Positions 1 to 7,545 of a DNA stretch of 64,000 nt are shown here, in pieces. Made by a program: the position numbers and the translations under genes. The stretch lies in contig NZ_UWPB01000002.1 of assembly GCF_900604945.1 (NCBI RefSeq), forward strand, positions 1,054,001 to 1,118,000. Reading direction: 5' to 3'. Positions within the stretch are counted from its first letter, which is position 1, and each line of letters begins with the position of its first letter. This DNA comes from Ruminococcus sp. Marseille-P6503. GTDB taxonomy: Bacteria; Bacillota; Clostridia; Oscillospirales; Ruminococcaceae. The notes below the pieces were generated by a model. It ran no database searches. It had not been told where the DNA came from and saw nothing but the letters and a program-made list of their open reading frames with translations.

Positions 1-263
1 GAAACCTTCTTACGGTCTCTGCCCATTCTTTCAAATCTTACGATTCCGTCCGCCATAGCAAACAGAGTATCGTCCGAACCGCGGCCTACGTTCTCGCCCG
101 GATGAATGTGAGTTCCTCTCTGGCGTACTAAAATGTTGCCGGAAAGAACAAACTGTCCGTCAGCTCTTTTGACTCCAAGTCTTTTAGCCTCGGAATCACG
201 GCCGTTCTTGGTGGAACCCATTCCCTTTTTATGTGCAAAAAACTGCATGGAAATTCTGATCAT
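1..263 (-). CDS. rpmA: Large ribosomal subunit protein bL27, 3' part cut off by the window edge
   Basis: Part of the 50S ribosomal subunit near the peptidyl-transferase centre. The 87 visible residues begin [18 protein letters not shown] and contain the family core [17 protein letters not shown] and [14 protein letters not shown]. The start at 263 has an AGGTGT-type ribosome site just upstream (271-278 on the plus strand read in reverse). The N-terminal extension ending in MQFFA before HKKG matches the Firmicutes L27 pre-sequence that is removed by the protease Prp, which is the very next gene upstream. The gene runs off base 1, so only its last residues are missing. Identification is by direct sequence recognition. 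Confidence 0.95.
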   Translation of the reverse strand, partial: MIRISMQFFAHKKGMGSTKNGRDSEAKRLGVKRADGQFVLSGNILVRQRGTHIHPGENVGRGSDDTLFAMADGIVRFERMGRDRKKV

Positions 264-299
264 TGTAATTACACCTCCGTCATGTAATTCATAGGGCGG

Positions 300-620
300 T
301 TATGCGTCGATAACCCTGACCCTGATACAGTCCTGATACTCGTCCGAAAGGAAATAAAGATGAGTCAGAAGCCCGAGCAGGACTCTGTCGCCGTATTCCT
401 TGTCGTCTGAAACCAGTCTGAGAACAATTTCGTTTTCTTCCACGCTTACCTCGGCGTTCACCTTAAATGCTTCGGTAACCGTGTTCGCTGCCATCATAAC
501 AGCCGAGGACACGCTTGCGCACACAATATCATGTCCGTAATCCGCCATTCCCGCATGACCCGTAACGCGGAATCCTGTGAGTCTGTCGGAACTGCTTCTG
601 TAAAAATCGGCGCAGATCAT
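300..620 (-). CDS. prp: Ribosomal-processing cysteine protease Prp (YsxB family)
   Basis: Cytoplasmic cysteine protease that removes the N-terminal extension of ribosomal protein L27 in Firmicutes and relatives. The 106-residue product has the family signature GHAGMADYGHDIVCASVSS, with the catalytic pair at His22 and Cys34, the same spacing as in the characterised staphylococcal enzyme. It starts 2 bases after rplU stops and is followed by rpmA after 36 bases. This rplU-prp-rpmA order is the standard Firmicutes arrangement and places the protease beside its substrate. Length is normal for the family. Confidence 0.95.
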   Translation of the reverse strand: MICADFYRSSSDRLTGFRVTGHAGMADYGHDIVCASVSSAVMMAANTVTEAFKVNAEVSVEENEIVLRLVSDDKEYGDRVLLGLLTHLYFLSDEYQDCIRVRVIDA

Positions 621-622
621 GC

Positions 623-934
623 TTACGCGTTGATAGCTTCGATCTGAACCTTTGTGTAGGGCTGTCTGTGACCCATTTTTCTCTTTTCGCCTTTCTTGGG
701 CTTATAAGTGAAAACTGTGATCTTTTTGGACTTTCCGTTCTTAAGAACCTTAGCGGAAACCGTCGCGCCTTCAACATAAGGAGCGCCTACGCTGATTCCG
801 TCGTCCTTGCCTACTGCCATTACCTTATCGAAAGTAACAGTATCCTCTGCGTCCGCGTTAAGCTTCTCAATAAAAACAACGTCGCCGACGTTTACCTGAT
901 ACTGCTTTCCGCCTGTTTCAATTACTGCGTACAT
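623..934 (-). CDS. rplU: Large ribosomal subunit protein bL21
   Basis: Structural protein of the 50S subunit. The 103-residue product begins [18 protein letters not shown] and ends with the typical [17 protein letters not shown] start eight codons upstream is possible, but the ATG at 934 begins the conserved family sequence and has an AGGTG ribosome site about 10 bases upstream. It is first in the rplU-prp-rpmA operon, driven by a promoter at about 1030-1058, with a leader of roughly 90 bases that probably carries an autoregulatory RNA. Confidence 0.96.
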   Translation of the reverse strand: MYAVIETGGKQYQVNVGDVVFIEKLNADAEDTVTFDKVMAVGKDDGISVGAPYVEGATVSAKVLKNGKSKKITVFTYKPKKGEKRKMGHRQPYTKVQIEAINA

Positions 935-1023
935 CTTTAAATGCACCTGCCTTTTCATAAAAAACTCGCTGCGTCCGGTGCGCAGGCTGTTTCACTGCGT
1001 CTTTAGTGCCGGAAACAAGCGGC
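935..1023 (-). ncRNA. Putative L21-type autoregulatory leader of the rplU operon
   Basis: The transcript between the predicted start near 1023 and rplU can fold. CACT pairs with AGTG and GTTT with AAAC around a CCGG bulge, and a second short stem TGCG/CGCA lies closer to the gene. Known Firmicutes rplU operons carry an L21 leader here. The match is judged by position and pairing only; no covariance search was possible. Confidence 0.4.
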
Positions 1024-1029
1024 TTATTT

Positions 1030-1058
1030 ATCATAACATATCTGAGCGTTAAAGTCAA
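1030..1058 (-). promoter_or_regulatory. Promoter of the rplU-prp-rpmA operon
   Basis: On the minus strand a TTGACT -35 box (1053-1058) is followed after 17 bases by a TATGAT -10 box (1030-1035). This is a near-consensus vegetative promoter about 90 bases before rplU. Confidence 0.75.
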
Positions 1059-1101
1059 GGAAAGTAATTTTACAAAGGTGTTTTTTACAGAAAGTTTACA
1101 A

Positions 1102-2583
1102 CTATCCTTGTCTTACTCTGTTTACAGCTGTTTTCCATCCGTTAAGCAGATTTTTTCTTGTACTGCCGTCCATTGAAGGACGGAATTCGTCAAGCTGACC
1201 GGACAAAGCCAGCAGCTCGTCCTTACTGCTCCACACGCCGGAAGCAAGACCTGCGAGATACGCCGCGCCCGTTGCGGTAGATTCGACGTTTTTGGGACGT
1301 GCGACCGTCCTGCCCAGAATATCCGCCTGAAACTGCATGAGAAAATTGTTGGCGCAGGCTCCTCCGTCGGCTTTGATTGCGTTCAGGGATTTTGTGTCCT
1401 CCTCCATGGCGCGAAGCACGTCTACCGTCTGATATGCGATCGCCTCAAGGCAGGCGCGGACTATGTGAGCTTTTCCGGAGCCTCTGGTAAGCCCGACTAT
1501 CGCCCCTCTCGCTGAAGGATCCCAGTAAGGTGCTCCCAGACCTGTAAAAGCGGGGACGACATAAACTCCTCCGGTAGTTTCCACGCTGCGGGCGATTTCT
1601 TCCGTTTCGGCGGCGGTTTTTATTATTCCCAGCTCGTCCCTCAGCCATTTTACGACCGCTCCCGAAATAAATACCGACCCTTCAAGAGCGTATGTAACTT
1701 CGCCGTTTATCCCCCAGGCAACGGTCGTCAGCAGTCCGTGAGAGGAGCTTACCGGATTTTTTCCGGTGTTCATCAGCAGGAAGCCACCGGTTCCGTAGGT
1801 GTTTTTAACGTCGCCTTCGATAAAACAGCACTGTCCGAACAGCGCTGCCTGCTGATCTCCGGCGCAGCCTGTTATCGGTATTTCCGCGCCGAAAATATCC
1901 TTACGGCAGACGCCTATCCTGCCGCTTGAAGGCACGACCTCCGGCATAAGCTGCATAGGGATCCCGAGCAGTCCCATTATTTCCTTGTCCCATTCCAGAG
2001 TGTGGATATTGAAGAGCATGGTTCTGGAAGCGTTGGTATAATCGGTACAGTGAACGGCGCCGCCGGTCAGATTCCATATAAGCCAGCTGTCTACGGTTCC
2101 GAAAAGCAGTTCACCGTTTTCAGCCTTTCCGCGCGCTCCGTCTACGTTGTCAAGTATCCATTTGATCTTGGTGGCTGAAAAGTACGGGTCGATAAGCAGT
2201 CCTGTCTTGTCCTGAAAGAATTTTTCCAGTCCCTGCTTTTTATATCCTGCGCATATTTCAGCGGTGCGTCTGCACTGCCAGACAATGGCGTTATATACCG
2301 GCATACCTGTGTTTTTGTCCCATATAACGGTAGTTTCACGCTGATTGGTTATGCCTATGCCGGCAATGCTTTCAGGGGAAACGCCTGAGCCTGCAATGAC
2401 GTTTTTCGCCGCTTGAAGCTGTGTATCAAGAATACAGAAAGGATCATGCTCAACCCAGCCGTTTTCCGTAAATATCTGAGGGTATTCAAGCTGGTCTATT
2501 GCGCGTATTTCGCCTTTTTCGTTAAAAAGCACAGCTCTTGAGGAGGTCGTTCCCTGATCGAGGGCAAGTATGAATCTTTCCAT
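1102..2583 (-). CDS. glpK: Glycerol kinase
   Basis: Phosphorylates glycerol to sn-glycerol-3-phosphate with ATP in the cytoplasm, feeding lipid synthesis and glycolysis. The 493-residue protein is FGGY-family: [14 protein letters not shown] at the N-terminus for phosphate binding, [12 protein letters not shown] with the catalytic Asp, [11 protein letters not shown], and [17 protein letters not shown] near the C-terminus. The ATG at 2583 is preferred over the one at 2589, because the AAAGGA ribosome site sits only 1-2 bases from the earlier ATG but 7 bases from this one. It lies 33 bases downstream of radA with no promoter between, so the two are probably co-transcribed, an unusual pairing. 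No glycerol facilitator or glpF/glpD is visible. Confidence 0.95.
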   Translation of the reverse strand: MERFILALDQGTTSSRAVLFNEKGEIRAIDQLEYPQIFTENGWVEHDPFCILDTQLQAAKNVIAGSGVSPESIAGIGITNQRETTVIWDKNTGMPVYNAIVWQCRRTAEICAGYKKQGLEKFFQDKTGLLIDPYFSATKIKWILDNVDGARGKAENGELLFGTVDSWLIWNLTGGAVHCTDYTNASRTMLFNIHTLEWDKEIMGLLGIPMQLMPEVVPSSGRIGVCRKDIFGAEIPITGCAGDQQAALFGQCCFIEGDVKNTYGTGGFLLMNTGKNPVSSSHGLLTTVAWGINGEVTYALEGSVFISGAVVKWLRDELGIIKTAAETEEIARSVETTGGVYVVPAFTGLGAPYWDPSARGAIVGLTRGSGKAHIVRACLEAIAYQTVDVLRAMEEDTKSLNAIKADGGACANNFLMQFQADILGRTVARPKNVESTATGAAYLAGLASGVWSSKDELLALSGQLDEFRPSMDGSTRKNLLNGWKTAVNRVRQG

Positions 2584-2616
2584 GGTCATTTCCTTTCAGT
2601 ACAATAAAACGTACAG

Positions 2617-3993
2617 CTATACAGCGTTAAAGGCGTCCCGCACAGACCGCGCGCCGATTATCTGCATACTGTAGCTTTGAAGATTTATTCCTTTCAGCGC
2701 CTGCGCGGGAAGTATGCATTTTTCAAAGCCCATGCGCTGAGCCTCTGAAATTCTCTGCGAAACATGGGAAATGCCTCTGAGCTCGCCGCCCAGCCCGATC
2801 TCGCCGAAAGCGATGGTTTTGTCGCTTACGACCTTATCCCGAAGGCTTGAGTAGAGCGCGAGAGCGATGGACAGATCGGCGGCAGGCTCGTCAAGTCTTA
2901 GTCCGCCCACGATATTTATGTATACGTCAAGACCCCCGAAGAAAAATCCCAGACGCTTTTCAAGCACGGCGATTATAATTGCCATGCGGTTATAATCGAA
3001 GCCCGTGGCTGTTCTGCGGGGAACTGAAAATCCGCTTTTTGTCACCAGCGCCTGAACCTCGGCCATTATCGGGCGGGAGCCTTCCATTATACAGGCGACG
3101 CAGCAGCCTGAAACGTCGGTCGGTCTGCCGGAAAGCAGCATCATTGACGGGTTGTCTACTTCCGCCAGACCCTTGTCTATCATTTCAAATACGCCTATCT
3201 CGTTGGTAGAGCCGAAGCGGTTTTTCACAGCCCTCAGGATACGATAGGAAAGATTGCGCTGTCCCTCGAAATACAGAACGCAGTCTACGATATGCTCCAT
3301 TACCTTGGGTCCGGCTATGGCGCCGTCCTTATTGACGTGACCTACGATAAAAAAGGGTATTTCCTCTGACTTTGCCGTCCGCATAAAAAGATTCGTACAT
3401 TCCCTTACCTGTGTAACCGAGCCCTGAGCTGAGGTCAGAGAGCTTATGCTCATGGTCTGGATGGAGTCGATTATTACGATTTCCGGCTTTTCCTTTATTA
3501 TAACGTCGCATATCGCTTCGCAGTCGGTTTCCGCCAGAAGATAAAGATTTTCGCTGTCAACTCCCAGACGCTGGGCCCGCAGCTTTATCTGCCTTGCCGA
3601 TTCCTCGCCGGAAACATATAAAATTGTATGCTCGCTGCCTAACTGCTGACAGATCTGAAGCAGCATGGTAGACTTTCCTATGCCCGGCTCTCCGCCCAGA
3701 AGCACAAGACTTCCCTTAACTAGCCCTCCTCCCAGCACTCTGTCAAGCTCGCTGAGTCCGGTTTTATATCTTATCTCGTCAAAGCTTGCGTCAACGTCGC
3801 CGATGCCGTGAATGCTTCCGGACAGATCTCTCGACGAGCGTGAAGCGGATTTTGACGAAAAGCCGCCTCTTGCCGCGGCGGGAAAGGTTTCCTCAAAGGT
3901 ATTCCATTCTCCGCAGCTGGGGCACTTTCCGTTCCATTTAGACGACTCGTAGCCGCATTGCGAACAGACGTATACGCTTTTTGCCTTTGCCAT
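2617..3993 (-). CDS. radA: DNA repair protein RadA (Sms)
   Basis: DnaB-type ATPase that promotes branch migration during recombinational repair. The 458-residue product has, in order, an N-terminal zinc finger (CSQCGYESSKWNGKCPSCGEW split around two CxxC pairs), a RecA-like core with Walker A GEPGIGKST, the RadA-specific KNRFGSTNEIG motif, and a C-terminal Lon-protease-like domain (DLSIALALYSSLRD, FGEIGLGGELR). All hallmarks are intact and length is normal. An AAAGGAG ribosome site precedes the ATG at 3993. It is the first recognisable gene after the promoter at 4205-4233 and leads into glpK. Confidence 0.97.
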   Translation of the reverse strand: MAKAKSVYVCSQCGYESSKWNGKCPSCGEWNTFEETFPAAARGGFSSKSASRSSRDLSGSIHGIGDVDASFDEIRYKTGLSELDRVLGGGLVKGSLVLLGGEPGIGKSTMLLQICQQLGSEHTILYVSGEESARQIKLRAQRLGVDSENLYLLAETDCEAICDVIIKEKPEIVIIDSIQTMSISSLTSAQGSVTQVRECTNLFMRTAKSEEIPFFIVGHVNKDGAIAGPKVMEHIVDCVLYFEGQRNLSYRILRAVKNRFGSTNEIGVFEMIDKGLAEVDNPSMMLLSGRPTDVSGCCVACIMEGSRPIMAEVQALVTKSGFSVPRRTATGFDYNRMAIIIAVLEKRLGFFFGGLDVYINIVGGLRLDEPAADLSIALALYSSLRDKVVSDKTIAFGEIGLGGELRGISHVSQRISEAQRMGFEKCILPAQALKGINLQSYSMQIIGARSVRDAFNAV

Positions 3994-4015
3994 TAATTAA
4001 GTTGCTCCTTTCGGT

Positions 4016-4206
4016 CTACAGCAGAGAAATTATTTCGTCGATAACGTGCTTCGTTCTTTCATCGGAAAGTACGAAATCCATGTTACGACGCTTTGCAGTC
4101 CGGAATTGCCGATAACGCCGTATTCATCGCTGCAAAGCCAAACGTTTCTTCCCTCGAAGATCCTGATTTCGTCATTTCTGCATTTGCCGTAATTAGTTTT
4201 ATTCAT
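4016..4206 (-). other. Possible short or frameshifted coding remnant upstream of radA
   Basis: Between the radA promoter and radA there is a 58-codon minus-strand frame (4030-4206) reading NDEIRIFEGRNVWLCSDEYG and so on. A second frame begins with an ATG at 4081 and reads MDFVLSDERTKHVIDEIISLL, stopping at 4016. The two together look like one short protein broken by a frameshift near 4080. The first ATG overlaps the -10 box, so the long frame would need an internal start. I do not recognise the product. It could equally be an untranslated leader. Confidence 0.3.
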
Positions 4207-4233
4207 TATAGCATATGCGGCTGGCTTTTACAA
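4205..4233 (-). promoter_or_regulatory. Promoter for radA-glpK
   Basis: On the minus strand TTGTAA (4228-4233) and TATAAT (4205-4210) are separated by exactly 17 bases. Transcription would start near 4198, about 200 bases before radA. Confidence 0.7.
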
Positions 4234-4287
4234 GACGGTTCAAAGCTTTTGTTTGTGAAAAAAATATATAAAATTTGTATTAAGGGC

Positions 4288-4316
4288 TTGCCGTTTTGTG
4301 AAAAATATCGTATAAT
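4288..4316 (+). promoter_or_regulatory. Promoter of the small protein / flavin reductase-rubredoxin unit
   Basis: TTGCCG (4288-4293), a 17-base spacer and a perfect TATAAT (4311-4316). The first start codon downstream is the TTG at 4357. Confidence 0.7.
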
Positions 4317-4356
4317 GATTGTGGGGAATAGTCAATACTTTTTGGGAGGTGAGCTT

Positions 4357-4548
4357 TTGCAGAAGGTTTTTTACGTTTCAAGGAATAACGACAGATATGA
4401 AAACCGCGGAAATGTGTCGGCTCCTGAAATGGACAGATTTCAGCGTGTGGAGCAGCTTAACCGTCTGCTGGAGGCTGGCTGGACTATTAAGGATTTTAAG
4501 ACGGATAACGGAGACGCGTTTTTCGTTCTTGAGAAGGAAGATATTTAA
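4357..4548 (+). CDS. Small protein of unknown function (63 aa)
   Basis: I do not recognise this protein. The frame is open much further upstream, but the TTG at 4357 is the likely start. It follows a strong GGGAGGTG ribosome site by a few bases and lies just downstream of the promoter at 4288-4316. The product, beginning QKVFYVSRNNDRYENRGNVS after the start residue and ending EKEDI, is soluble and charged, with the segment DRFQRVEQLNRLLEAGWTIK probably helical. It stops 15 bases before the flavin reductase-rubredoxin gene, so the two are co-transcribed and it may work with that redox protein. That role is inference only. Confidence 0.6.
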   Translation: MQKVFYVSRNNDRYENRGNVSAPEMDRFQRVEQLNRLLEAGWTIKDFKTDNGDAFFVLEKEDI

Positions 4549-4563
4549 CTGGGAGGGAATCAT

Positions 4564-5172
4564 ATGGATATCACGGCAATGTTTAAAATATCGTACGGAC
4601 TTTACGTCCTGACCGCGCGGAACGGCGGTTTTGCAAACGGGTGTATTATAAATACGCTTTCTCAGGTTACCAGCAATCCCAATCGGGTGTGCATAACGGT
4701 AAACAAAAGCAATTATACGAATTATATGATCAGGCAGAGCGGTGAATTCAACGTTTCGGTTATTGACGAAAGCGCTGATTTTTCACTGTTCAGACATTTC
4801 GGATTTGCAAGCGGAAGATGGGAAAATAAATTTTACCGTTTTACGTCGATAAGGGCTGAAAACAACATACCTTACGTTGCTGAAAACACCTGCGCTTATT
4901 TCTGCTGCAAGGTGGTTCAGACGGTGGAGCTGGGAACTCATACCATGTTTATCGCCGACGTTACCGACTGCAGAGTTCTGTCTGACAGACCGCCGATGAC
5001 CTATTCGTATTATCACGCCGCCGTCAAGCCCAAGCCGGCGGTCAAAAAGGACGACGGCAAGGAACGCTGGGTATGCAATATCTGCGGATATATCTATGAG
5101 GGCAGGCTGCCGGCTGATTTTGTATGTCCGGTCTGCAAGCACGGAGCAGAGGATTTTTCGCTGCTAAAATAA
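4564..5172 (+). CDS. Flavin reductase-rubredoxin fusion (high-molecular-weight rubredoxin, Hrb-like)
   Basis: Two-domain electron-transfer protein of anaerobes. Residues 1-150 form a flavin-reductase-like FMN-binding domain (MFKISYGLYVLTARNGGFAN, CIINTLSQVTSNP). After a lysine/proline linker (AVKPKPAVKKDDGK), residues 167-202 form a rubredoxin with CNICGY and CPVCKHGAEDF iron ligands. In Moorella and clostridia such Hrb proteins pass electrons from NAD(P)H to A-type flavoproteins that reduce oxygen or nitric oxide. No such flavoprotein gene is next to it here. The ribosome site GGGAGG precedes the ATG. It sits downstream of the 63-residue protein in the same unit. Confidence 0.88.
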   Translation: MDITAMFKISYGLYVLTARNGGFANGCIINTLSQVTSNPNRVCITVNKSNYTNYMIRQSGEFNVSVIDESADFSLFRHFGFASGRWENKFYRFTSIRAENNIPYVAENTCAYFCCKVVQTVELGTHTMFIADVTDCRVLSDRPPMTYSYYHAAVKPKPAVKKDDGKERWVCNICGYIYEGRLPADFVCPVCKHGAEDFSLLK

Positions 5173-5190
5173 GACTGACGTTTCAGGGTA

Positions 5191-5219
5191 TTGCGGCGCT
5201 GCAAAATTTGCGGTATAAT
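5191..5219 (+). promoter_or_regulatory. Promoter of xylB
   Basis: TTGCGG (5191-5196), a 17-base spacer and a perfect TATAAT (5214-5219), about 80 bases before xylB. The downstream segment 5223-5258 holds operator-like sequences. Confidence 0.72.
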
Positions 5220-5222
5220 AAA

Positions 5223-5258
5223 TGTAATCGTTTAAGATAAAAACGTTTGTCGTTTTTT
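5223..5258 (+). promoter_or_regulatory. LacI/CcpA-like operator region downstream of the xylB promoter
   Basis: Two elements follow the -10 box. TGTAATCGTTTAAG at 5223-5236 fits the catabolite-response consensus TGWAANCGNTNWCA at 12 of 14 positions. At 5239-5258 the half-sites AAAAACG and CGTTTTT flank TTTGT. The second closely resembles the perfect inverted repeat after the xfp promoter at 41337-41354. Confidence 0.5.
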
Positions 5259-5296
5259 CACAGACGGACGGAAAATATAAGAAGGAGTTTGTAAAT

Positions 5297-6820
5297 ATGG
5301 CTTATGTAATTGGAGTAGACTGCGGAACAAGCGGTACTAAAACGGTTCTTTTCGACGAGTCGGGATCGGTGATCGCTTCTAAGACTATCGAATATCCTAT
5401 GTATCAGCCGAAAAACGGCTATGCCGAGCAGGAGCCTGCCGATTGGGCTGACGCCATGATCGGAACTATCAAGGCGGTCATGTCCGCAAGCGGCGTTGAC
5501 AGGCGGGATGTAAAGGGAATCGGAATTTCCGGTCAGATGCATGGTCTGGTCATGCTGGACGCGGAAAACAGGGTGCTGAGAAGATCTATAATCTGGTGCG
5601 ATCAGAGGACTGCCGCAGAGGTAGCGGAAATGAACGAAAAGCTCGGAGAAAAAAAGCTTATCGAGATAACAGCCAATCCCGCTCTTACCGGCTGGACGGC
5701 GGCAAAGATACTCTGGGTAAAGAACAACGAGCCTGAAATCTATGAAAAATGCCGTCATATTCTGCTGCCTAAGGATTACCTGAGATTTATTCTTACCGGC
5801 GAGTACGCTACCGAGGTTTCCGACGCTTCCGGTATGCAGCTTCTTGACGTTGCTAACCGCTGCTGGTCTGAGGAAGTGTGCAATGCGTTAGGAATTGATA
5901 TGTCTATGCTCGGCAGGGTTTATGAATCCTGCGAGGTTACAGGCGGTCTTACTAAAAAAATGGCTGACGAGCTGGGGCTGTGCGAAGGCACAATCGTAGT
6001 CGGCGGAGCGGGAGATAACGCCGCGGCGGCAATAGGTACGGGAGTATGCGAGGACGGAAAGGCGTTTACCACCATCGGAACGTCGGGGGTTGTTTTTGCT
6101 CATACCTCGAACATTTCAATTGATCCTAAGGGCAGAGTACATACCTGCTGCGCCGCTGTTCCCGGCGCATGGCACGTTATGGGAGTAACTCAGGGCGCGG
6201 GACTTTCGCTTAAATGGTTCAGAGATAATTTCTGCAACGCGGAAAAGGAAACTGCCGGATATATGGGCGTAGACGAGTACTATCTTATGGATAAGGAAGC
6301 CATGACGGTTCCTGTCGGCGCAAACAGACTGCTCTATCTGCCCTACCTTATGGGAGAGAGGACTCCTCATCTTGACCCCGACGCCAGGGGAGTATTTTTC
6401 GGGCTTTCGGCAATGCACACCAAAAAGGATATGCTGAGAGCGGTCTTAGAGGGAGTTTCCTATTCTCTCCGCGACTGCGTTGAGGTGTTCAGGGAAATGA
6501 ACATAAATGTTTCGGATATGATGGCCTGCGGCGGCGGAGGAACCTCTCCTCTGTGGAGATCAATGCTTGCCGACCTGTACGGCTGTCCTGTCAAGACGGC
6601 GGCTTCTAAGGAAGGGCCCGCGCTCGGCGTTGCTCTGCTGGCGCTTACCGGAGCAGGCGTTTATTCGAGCGTTCCCGAGGCTTGTCATGCTGTCGTAAAG
6701 ACGGATAAGATCCAGCAGCCGGTCGCTGAAAATGTGCCTGAGTATGAAAAGTACTATCAGCTTTACAGAGAGATTTATCCCGCTCTCAAGGATAAATTTG
6801 CAGCTTTGGCAAAGCTTTAG
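5297..6820 (+). CDS. xylB: Xylulokinase
   Basis: Phosphorylates D-xylulose to xylulose-5-phosphate. The 507-residue FGGY-family protein begins MAYVIGVDCGTSGTKTVLF and carries QMHGLVMLD, the catalytic-Asp segment GGAGDNAAAAIGTG near residue 240, GVTQGAGLSLKWFRDNF and CGGGGTSPLWRSMLADLYG. Ribosome site AAGGAG precedes the ATG. It is a single-gene unit with its own promoter and a hairpin after the stop. No xylose isomerase is adjacent. Its product is the substrate of the phosphoketolase at 41.4 kb, and the two promoters share an operator-like motif, which links the genes functionally. A related pentulose or hexulose kinase specificity cannot be fully excluded. Confidence 0.92.
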   Translation: MAYVIGVDCGTSGTKTVLFDESGSVIASKTIEYPMYQPKNGYAEQEPADWADAMIGTIKAVMSASGVDRRDVKGIGISGQMHGLVMLDAENRVLRRSIIWCDQRTAAEVAEMNEKLGEKKLIEITANPALTGWTAAKILWVKNNEPEIYEKCRHILLPKDYLRFILTGEYATEVSDASGMQLLDVANRCWSEEVCNALGIDMSMLGRVYESCEVTGGLTKKMADELGLCEGTIVVGGAGDNAAAAIGTGVCEDGKAFTTIGTSGVVFAHTSNISIDPKGRVHTCCAAVPGAWHVMGVTQGAGLSLKWFRDNFCNAEKETAGYMGVDEYYLMDKEAMTVPVGANRLLYLPYLMGERTPHLDPDARGVFFGLSAMHTKKDMLRAVLEGVSYSLRDCVEVFREMNINVSDMMACGGGGTSPLWRSMLADLYGCPVKTAASKEGPALGVALLALTGAGVYSSVPEACHAVVKTDKIQQPVAENVPEYEKYYQLYREIYPALKDKFAALAKL

Positions 6821-6899
6821 ATCAACGCTCTGCCGTATTAAATGCAGAATCCGATAAGGACCTTTGTACATTTAATATGCGGACAGACTATGTAAATAA

Positions 6900-6966
6900 A
6901 AAACGGGCGTCCTGTTTTTCTGCTCCCGCACTTGTGCACGGAAGCGAAATTCCCGGCGCCCGTTTT
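6900..6966. terminator. Bidirectional terminator between xylB and spoVG
   Basis: A 10-bp perfect stem, AAAACGGGCG (6900-6909) with CGCCCGTTTT (6957-6966), closes a long loop. A-rich and T-rich flanks allow it to serve both convergent genes. A second hairpin, ATTAAATG (6837-6844) with CATTTAAT (6869-6876), lies at the xylB 3' end. Confidence 0.6.
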
Positions 6967-6996
6967 ATTCTGCTGCCGGTATATTCCGGCAATATG

Positions 6997-7299
6997 CTAT
7001 TGGATCGTTTGATGTCCTTCCGAGATGCTTTCCGCCGACTGACGGTCAAGCTCCATTCTGTAGGCGGAGAGAATCTGCTGTTCTATGCTTTCTCTTGTTT
7101 CTGAGGTAATAGGGTGAACGATATCCCGGAACATTCCCGAATCGTCGCGCCGGCTTGGCATTGCTACAAACAGTCGTTCCTCTCCCTGCACGACCTTGAT
7201 GTCGTGGATCGCCAGAACTCCGTCGACGGTTACGCTTATTATTCCTCTTAATTTTCCGTCGGATATAAGCTTTCTGACTTTAATTTCTGTGATTTCCAT
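6997..7299 (-). CDS. spoVG: SpoVG family RNA/DNA-binding regulator
   Basis: Small site-specific nucleic-acid-binding regulator, known for roles in sporulation septation and virulence control in Firmicutes. The 100-residue product has the conserved start MEITEIKVRKLISDGKLRGI, the segment VTVDGVLAIHDIKVVQGEE, the signature FVAMPSRRDDSGMFRDIVHP, and a variable C-terminal helix. An AAAGGA ribosome site precedes the ATG. It is monocistronic and convergent with xylB. Upstream at 7392-7420 there is a weak SigH-like promoter match, which is how spoVG is controlled in Bacillus. Confidence 0.93.
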   Translation of the reverse strand: MEITEIKVRKLISDGKLRGIISVTVDGVLAIHDIKVVQGEERLFVAMPSRRDDSGMFRDIVHPITSETRESIEQQILSAYRMELDRQSAESISEGHQTIQ

Positions 7300-7391
7300 A
7301 ACTTTGTCCTTTCCTGCTGCTTAATTGTTTTGAAATAATATAAATGAAGTAAAAACGCTTACAGAAAAAATTTTTGCCCGAAAACAAAAAA

Positions 7392-7420
7392 ATATTCAAA
7401 AAAGGGTTTATTTTTTCTGA
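7392..7420 (-). promoter_or_regulatory. Weak SigH-like promoter candidate for spoVG
   Basis: On the minus strand TCAGAAAAA (7412-7420) and TTTGAATAT (7392-7400) are spaced 11 bases. This partly fits the SigH consensus RNAGGAWWW-N11/12-RNNGAATWW. Confidence 0.3.
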
Positions 7421-7435
7421 GAAATGTACTATAAT
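7407..7435 (+). promoter_or_regulatory. Possible promoter of murC
   Basis: A perfect TATAAT at 7430-7435 lies about 110 bases before murC, but the -35 region at 17-base spacing (TTTATT) is poor. Confidence 0.35.
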
Positions 7436-7545
7436 AGAAATATAAAAACGTATATTCTTATTTTCAATGAAAAATCAGCCGTAGCTGAACGATTATTTAA
7501 TGAAACGGAGGCAAGTCCGCTGGATTCGATGTTCTGACGGACGTT

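Noticed and set aside
4139-4146. AAACGTTT near the radA leader as a further operator of the xylB/xfp type
   Set aside because: Only the 8-base core matches, without the flanking half-sites, and an 8-mer of this kind is expected about once by chance in 64 kb.
4093-4356. Upstream extension of the 63-residue protein
   Set aside because: The extension runs through the radA leader and both divergent promoters. The TTG at 4357 with its strong ribosome site is a far better start.
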